Shown here: positions 59,815 to 64,000 of the stretch, one piece after another
How the letters are laid out: the number at the start of each line of letters is the position of its first letter
How positions within the stretch are numbered: the stretch's first letter is position 1
NCBI GenBank assembly: GCA_946187935.1
Contig: CAMHSJ010000002.1
Coordinates: 62,001-126,000 of the forward strand
Source: an uncultured Clostridia bacterium
GTDB lineage: Bacteria > Bacillota > Clostridia > Saccharofermentanales > Saccharofermentanaceae
DNA length: 64,000 nucleotides
Reading direction: 5' to 3'
The notes under the pieces: generated by a model
Told to the model about the DNA's origin: nothing
Seen by the model: the letters and a program-made list of their open reading frames with translations, nothing else
The model's database searches: none
Program-made: the position numbers and the translations under genes

Positions 59815-60783
59815 ATGAAGAAAGGTTTAAAGAAGATTGCATCAATCATCCTCTCAGCAGCTCTTTTGGGTTCAATGGCATTCAGCATTGCCGGTTGCCA
59901 GAAGAGTGGCAGCGACCTCATCAAGGTTGGTATCATCAACAACAACCCTGACGAGTCAGGTTATCGTACAGCTAACGTAAATGACCTCAAGAACACATTT
60001 ACAGAAGAGAACGGCTATGAAGCATCTTTCTTCTACAACAACAAGAACGAAGAGCAGATCGCAGCAGCTAAGGGCTTCATTCAGGATGGAGTTGATTATC
60101 TGTTGATCTCCGCAGCTGGTACAACCGGTTGGGATTCAGTCCTCCAGGATGCTCAGGCAGCAGGAATCAAGGTTATCCTCTTCGACAGAACTATTGATTG
60201 TGATGAGAGCCTCTATGAGTGCGCTATCGTATCCGACATGCCTAAGGAAGGTGAGACAGCAGTTAACTGGCTCGCAGCTCAGGGTCTTGACGAGTACAAC
60301 ATCATCCACATTCAGGGCGTAATGGGTTCATCAGCTCAGGTTGGCCGTTCAGGCGCTCTCGACGATATGGTTGCAGCTAATGACAACTGGAACATCGTTG
60401 TTCAGCAGACAGCTGAGTGGAATTCTGAGACAGCACAGCAGATCGTTCAGTCCGTTATCGACTCCGGTGAGTCTTTCAACGTAATCTATGCAGAGAACGA
60501 CGATATGGCTATGGGCGCTGTTCAGGCTCTTGACCAGGCTGGTATCACACACGGTGTTGACGGCGACGTTATCATCATGGGTTTCGACTGCAACGCATGG
60601 GCTCTTGAAGAACTCCTCGCAGGCAACTGGAACTATGATGGACAGTGCAATCCTTTCCAGGCTTCCACTATCGACAACGTTATCAGAAACGGTGCTACAC
60701 AGAAGATCGTTTACAGCGAAGAGAAGGGTTTCGATGCCACAACGATCACACAGGATGACATCGATACTTACGGAATCAGATAA
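59815..60783 (+). CDS. YtfQ-like sugar ABC transporter substrate-binding lipoprotein
   Basis: A 322-residue lipoprotein. The signal peptide KKIASIILSAALLGSMAFSIAGC ends in a lipobox Cys. The mature part is a type I binding fold related to YtfQ: VGIINNNPDESGYRTANVND, then GVDYLLISAAGTTGWDSVLQDA, ILFDRTIDCDESLYECA and NVIYAENDDMAMGAV. AAAGGAG precedes the ATG. It is the first gene of the transporter operon and is followed by a strong hairpin, typical for binding proteins made in excess of the membrane components. Ligand: galactofuranose in YtfQ; a pentose is suggested here by neighbours. Confidence 0.9.
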   Translation: MKKGLKKIASIILSAALLGSMAFSIAGCQKSGSDLIKVGIINNNPDESGYRTANVNDLKNTFTEENGYEASFFYNNKNEEQIAAAKGFIQDGVDYLLISAAGTTGWDSVLQDAQAAGIKVILFDRTIDCDESLYECAIVSDMPKEGETAVNWLAAQGLDEYNIIHIQGVMGSSAQVGRSGALDDMVAANDNWNIVVQQTAEWNSETAQQIVQSVIDSGESFNVIYAENDDMAMGAVQALDQAGITHGVDGDVIIMGFDCNAWALEELLAGNWNYDGQCNPFQASTIDNVIRNGATQKIVYSEEKGFDATTITQDDIDTYGIR

Positions 60784-60817
60784 TTCTATATTGCCAATAG
60801 AATAACCAGTAACCACG

Positions 60818-60854
60818 GATGTGCGGTGCGATTTCATCGCGCCGCACATCTTTT
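60818..60854 (+). terminator. Attenuator-like hairpin between binding protein and ATPase genes
   Basis: A 15-bp stem with one G-T wobble (60818-60832 and 60836-60850) and a TTC loop is followed by TTTTGACTTT. The short T-run suggests partial termination, so that the binding protein mRNA exceeds the rest of the operon. Confidence 0.85.
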
Positions 60855-60877
60855 GACTTTAACAGGAGGCGAATACT

Positions 60878-62395
60878 ATGGAAAAAAGCGCGGTTTTGGA
60901 AATGCGCGGTATATGTAAATACTTTCCGGGTGTACGTGCGCTGGAGAATGTTGACTTTACCTTAAGAGAGGGCGAGATCCATGCTCTTATGGGAGAGAAC
61001 GGAGCGGGCAAATCCACTCTTATCAAAGTCCTGACCGGTGTATACCCCAAGGATGGCGGAAACATCCACCTTAAAGGAAAGGAATCAGAAGTTAATATCC
61101 GTTCTCCTCAGGATGCACAGAACATGGGCATCAGCACGGTTTATCAGGAGATAACTCTTTGTCCCAACCTTACAGTTGCTGAGAACATGTACATCGGACG
61201 GACCAAGAGTCCTTTAACAAACTGGAAAAAGATCAACAGCGATGCAGAGAAGCTCCTGCAGTCGCTCGGCATTCCGGCTAAGGCAAAGCAGCAGCTCTCG
61301 AGCTGCTCCATAGCAGTCCAGCAGATGGTAGCCATTGCGCGCGCCGTGGACATGGAATGCAAGGTGTTGATCCTTGATGAGCCTACATCATCTCTCGATG
61401 AACAGGAAGTTGAGAAGTTGTTCAAGCTGATGAGAGATCTTAGGGAAAAGGGCGTAGGCATCATCTTCGTTACACACTTCTTAGAGCAGGTCTATGAGGT
61501 CTGCGACCGCATCACGGTACTCCGTGAAGGCAAGCTGGTCGGAGAATACATAATAGAGGATCTGCCGCGTGTCCAGCTTGTATCTAAGATGCTCGGCAAG
61601 GAATTTGACGACATGGCTGAGATCAAGAGTGAATCGGACACAGAAAACATCGACTATAACGGCACTCCCGTTTATGAGGCAACAGGCCTTGCGGGAACCA
61701 CCGGCATCAAGCCGTTCGACTTCTCCATCCATAAGGGTGAAGTCAATGGATTCACTGGCCTTTTGGGTTCAGGACGAAGCGAGTGCGTGCGCGCTATCTT
61801 TGGCGCTGATAGAGTAACCGGCGGTATTGTTAAGATCAATGGCAAGAAGGTAAATATCAACAAGCCGCTCGATGCAATGAAGAACGGTATTAGTTACCTT
61901 CCTGAGGACAGAAAGCGCGACGGCATTGTCGGCGATCTGTCAGTAAGAGACAACATTATCCTCGCTCTGCAGGTAATGAAGGGATTCTTCAGGCCGTTCT
62001 CGAGAGCTCAGGCTGAGAAATTTGCCGATGAATACATCAAGCTCCTTAATATCAAGACTGCATCTGCAGACACACCGATAAAGTCGCTTTCGGGCGGAAA
62101 CCAGCAGAAGGTCATCCTTGCAAGATGGCTTCTGGCTAACCCTGTATATCTGATTTTAGATGAACCTACGAGAGGTATCGACATCGGCACCAAGGTCGAG
62201 ATCCAGAAGCTCGTTCTAAAGCTCGCATCAGAGGGGAAGAGTGTTACGTTCATTTCATCTGAATTAGACGAGATGATCCGTACATGCTCAAGGCTTGTCG
62301 TTATGCGTGACGGCAAGGTCGTAGGCGAGCTTAAGGGTGATGATCTTAACCAGAATAAGATCATGGCAACAATCGCAGGAGGTGAAGGTAAATGA
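60878..62395 (+). CDS. Sugar ABC transporter ATP-binding protein (two ATPase domains)
   Basis: A 505-residue tandem ATPase of the RbsA/MglA/YtfR type that energises sugar import. Domain 1 has Walker A GENGAGKST, a QQMVAIARA signature variant and LILDEPTSSLD. Domain 2 has a degenerate P-loop (GLLGSGRSECV, lacking the Lys), signature LSGGNQQKVILARW and LILDEPTRGIDIGTK. The degenerate second P-loop is normal for this family. An AGGAGG lies 8 nt before the ATG. The permease gene overlaps its stop by 4 nt. Confidence 0.94.
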   Translation: MEKSAVLEMRGICKYFPGVRALENVDFTLREGEIHALMGENGAGKSTLIKVLTGVYPKDGGNIHLKGKESEVNIRSPQDAQNMGISTVYQEITLCPNLTVAENMYIGRTKSPLTNWKKINSDAEKLLQSLGIPAKAKQQLSSCSIAVQQMVAIARAVDMECKVLILDEPTSSLDEQEVEKLFKLMRDLREKGVGIIFVTHFLEQVYEVCDRITVLREGKLVGEYIIEDLPRVQLVSKMLGKEFDDMAEIKSESDTENIDYNGTPVYEATGLAGTTGIKPFDFSIHKGEVNGFTGLLGSGRSECVRAIFGADRVTGGIVKINGKKVNINKPLDAMKNGISYLPEDRKRDGIVGDLSVRDNIILALQVMKGFFRPFSRAQAEKFADEYIKLLNIKTASADTPIKSLSGGNQQKVILARWLLANPVYLILDEPTRGIDIGTKVEIQKLVLKLASEGKSVTFISSELDEMIRTCSRLVVMRDGKVVGELKGDDLNQNKIMATIAGGEGK

Positions 62396-63510
62396 CAACT
62401 TCAGGGAAAACGTTAAAGCCGAACACTTCGGTAAAGAGCGCTTTGGGAAGGCTTGCTTCGAACCAGCTGTTTATCCCTATCCTGGCTCTCATCCTTCTTT
62501 CATTATTTGTACTTATAGCAAAGCCCTCATTCTTTAATATTGAATTTAAGAATGTTGACGGCAACAACATCTTGCAGGGCAACCTCATAACTGTCCTTGA
62601 CAAGGCTTCTGAATTAGCGATCCTTGCCATCGGCATGACACTCGTAACATCAGCTTCAGGCGGACAGGATATCTCTGTCGGCGCCATGATCGCCATAGCA
62701 GGTTCTGTCGTAATAAGGGTAGTCAAGGGTTATGCTCCCGATATCTCGGGCGGCCAGTTCGCAGGCATGATCATAACGGCTTTCCTTTTGTGCGTCGTTG
62801 TGTCAGCGCTGTTCGGTGCATTTAACGGTAGCCTTGTAGCATTCTTTAAGATACAGCCGATGGTAGCGACGTTGATCTTGTTTACCGCAGGACGCTCGAT
62901 CGCCCAGTGGATCAACAACAACGAGAACATAACGATCAAGGATAACAGATTCGGTTATTTCGGAGGTTTTATCCCCGGAGTCCCGATCCCGACGCCTATC
63001 TTCATCACAGCCATCTGCCTTGGAATAATGGCACTGGTACTCAAGTTCACTAACTTAAGGCTCTATTCCCAGTCAGTTGGCATTAATGCATCTTCATCTA
63101 GACTTAACGGCATCAATCCTAAGATGATGAAGCTCTTGACTTTCATCATCCTCGGCGTTTGCGTAGCTGTCTGCGGATTCATTAAGGTATCCCGTGTAAG
63201 CCAGATCAGGTACACCACCATAGGTAATGCCATAGAGATGGACGCCATCCTGGCAGTAGCCCTGGGCGGAAACAACTTAGGCGGCGGTAAGTTCAACATG
63301 ACAGCATCTGTAATCGGTGCATATGTAATCCAGTTCCTTACAACGGCTCTGATGTCATTTAAGGTTCCTTCGACTGCTATCTATGCATATAAAGCTGTCA
63401 TAGTAATAGTCCTCGTTATCCTGAGTGCACCTATCGTTCGCGAGAAGTTAAACGATCTTAAGAAGAAGTTATTCTCTTCTCAGCAGACAAAGGTAAAGGA
63501 GGTGTCCTGA
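62392..63510 (+). CDS. Sugar ABC transporter permease (YtfT/RbsC family)
   Basis: A 372-residue inner-membrane permease of the RbsC/YtfT family with about eight to ten helices. Motifs are ELAILAIGMTLVTSASGGQDISVGAMIAIAG (the conserved GGxDxSVG loop), FNGSLVAFFKIQPMVATLILFTAGRSIAQWI and NAIEMDAILAVALGGNNLGGG near the C-terminus. It overlaps the ATPase gene by 4 nt; a second permease gene starts 2 nt after its stop. Two permeases with one ATPase is the arrangement of the YtfQRT-YjfF transporter. Confidence 0.92.
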   Translation: MTTSGKTLKPNTSVKSALGRLASNQLFIPILALILLSLFVLIAKPSFFNIEFKNVDGNNILQGNLITVLDKASELAILAIGMTLVTSASGGQDISVGAMIAIAGSVVIRVVKGYAPDISGGQFAGMIITAFLLCVVVSALFGAFNGSLVAFFKIQPMVATLILFTAGRSIAQWINNNENITIKDNRFGYFGGFIPGVPIPTPIFITAICLGIMALVLKFTNLRLYSQSVGINASSSRLNGINPKMMKLLTFIILGVCVAVCGFIKVSRVSQIRYTTIGNAIEMDAILAVALGGNNLGGGKFNMTASVIGAYVIQFLTTALMSFKVPSTAIYAYKAVIVIVLVILSAPIVREKLNDLKKKLFSSQQTKVKEVS

Positions 63511-63511
63511 T

Positions 63512-64000
63512 ATGACTGCTCCAAAGAAAAAGCAGGCTGAAGTTCAGCCTAAGCTCAATAACAAAGTAGCGCTTACGGAAACGAATCTGTTCCTGATCAT
63601 TACCATCTCTGTATTCTTCGTAATGTATGTGAGCGCAGTCGTCTTCCTCGGCGGAAGATTTACCAAGGTCCAGTATTTCCTTGATATCCTGAATGTTTAT
63701 GCATCTCTCATCACGCTGACATGCGGCATGAGCCTTGTCATGATCACTGGCGGCATCGACATTTCAGTAGGTCAGGTAACATCTCTTGTCTGCATGACAT
63801 GTGCGGTCTATCTCGAGAACAAGGGCGGCAACGTATTTGTAGCGTTCCTTATCGCGATAGGCATAGGTCTTGCATTCGGTCTCATACAGGGACTTCTTGT
63901 AGCATACCTGAACATCCAGCCGTTCATAATCACTCTGGCCGGATTGTTCTTCGCCAAGGGTCTTACGACGATCATCTGTTCAGATCCGCTTGCGATCGAA
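63512..64000 (+). CDS. Second sugar ABC transporter permease (YjfF-like), 5' part
   Basis: The gene runs off the window; 163 codons are visible. The start is an ATG with GGAGGTG upstream, 2 nt after the first permease. The protein has a basic N-terminus (APKKKQAEVQPKLNNK) and then hydrophobic helices with the permease loop CGMSLVMITGGIDISVGQVTSL and AYLNIQPFIITLAGLFFAKG. These match RbsC/YjfF-type permeases. It is missing from the ORF track because it lacks a stop in the window. It probably pairs with the preceding permease as a heterodimer. Confidence 0.9.
   Translation, partial: MTAPKKKQAEVQPKLNNKVALTETNLFLIITISVFFVMYVSAVVFLGGRFTKVQYFLDILNVYASLITLTCGMSLVMITGGIDISVGQVTSLVCMTCAVYLENKGGNVFVAFLIAIGIGLAFGLIQGLLVAYLNIQPFIITLAGLFFAKGLTTIICSDPLAIE

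Overview
The window looks like a chromosomal segment of a low-to-mid GC Gram-positive anaerobe of the class Clostridia. The evidence is strong AGGAGG-type ribosome binding sites with frequent GTG/TTG starts, a SepF-containing ylm-type division cluster, an AddAB/RexAB recombination pair, Rnf-type proteins, a cell-wall protein with clostridial hydrophobic (ChW) repeats, YesN/YesM two-component regulators, and a ferredoxin-type aldo/keto reductase. The genus cannot be fixed from the sequence. I saw no rRNA, tRNA, CRISPR array, phage module or transposase gene. Nearly all genes are on the + strand; the minus-strand genes are the ChW L,D-transpeptidase, tadA and an AraR-like repressor.

Layout. 1-12 kb is housekeeping: the end of a divergent PAP2 protein, 1-phosphofructokinase, uvrB and dnaE (overlapping, behind a LexA-type box), a sirtuin, pfkA, mutS2 and a CPBP protease. 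12-14 kb is a small lipid module (MarR/FabT-like regulator, acyl carrier protein, diacylglycerol-kinase-type enzyme) with a FabT-like operator. 14-19.4 kb holds a PLP lyase, an HlyD-like membrane protein, yggS, sepF and a DUF47 protein. 19.4-25.2 kb has a LacI-type sensor fused to a GGDEF domain, a solute-binding lipoprotein without transporter and an aldo/keto reductase. 25.2-27.7 kb is a metal-efflux operon (SmtB/CadC-type repressor, free HMA domain, P1B ATPase). 27.7-31.4 kb has the ChW L,D-transpeptidase and small redox genes. 31.5-41.2 kb carries addB, addA, tadA, a zinc-ribbon membrane protein and the primary sigma factor.

41.2-47.3 kb is an Rnf-like operon with only the C and D subunits and an FMN-binding G-like subunit. 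It is followed by an unrecognised multi-spanning membrane protein with exactly four cysteines and a GNAT/methyltransferase fusion; no RnfE, RnfA or RnfB gene is present here. 47.3-51.3 kb has glutamine synthetase and a membrane-anchored alpha/beta-hydrolase bracketed by three copies of a 29-nt palindromic repeat.

51.4-64 kb is a sugar regulon: an L-fucose/L-arabinose-isomerase-family enzyme, a xylulokinase-type FGGY kinase, a YesN response regulator, a YesM histidine kinase and a YtfQ-like binding lipoprotein in one operon. These are followed by an opposing AraR-like GntR/LacI repressor and a second YtfQ-like binding protein with a two-permease ABC transporter that runs off the end. The simplest reading is that the first binding protein feeds the sensor kinase while the second feeds the transporter. 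The isomerase and kinase would pass the imported pentose to the pentose phosphate pathway under dual control. The most unusual points are the truncated Rnf-like operon, the repeat-bracketed hydrolase, the three-component sugar sensor and two apparently leaderless promoters (uvrB and the AraR-like gene).
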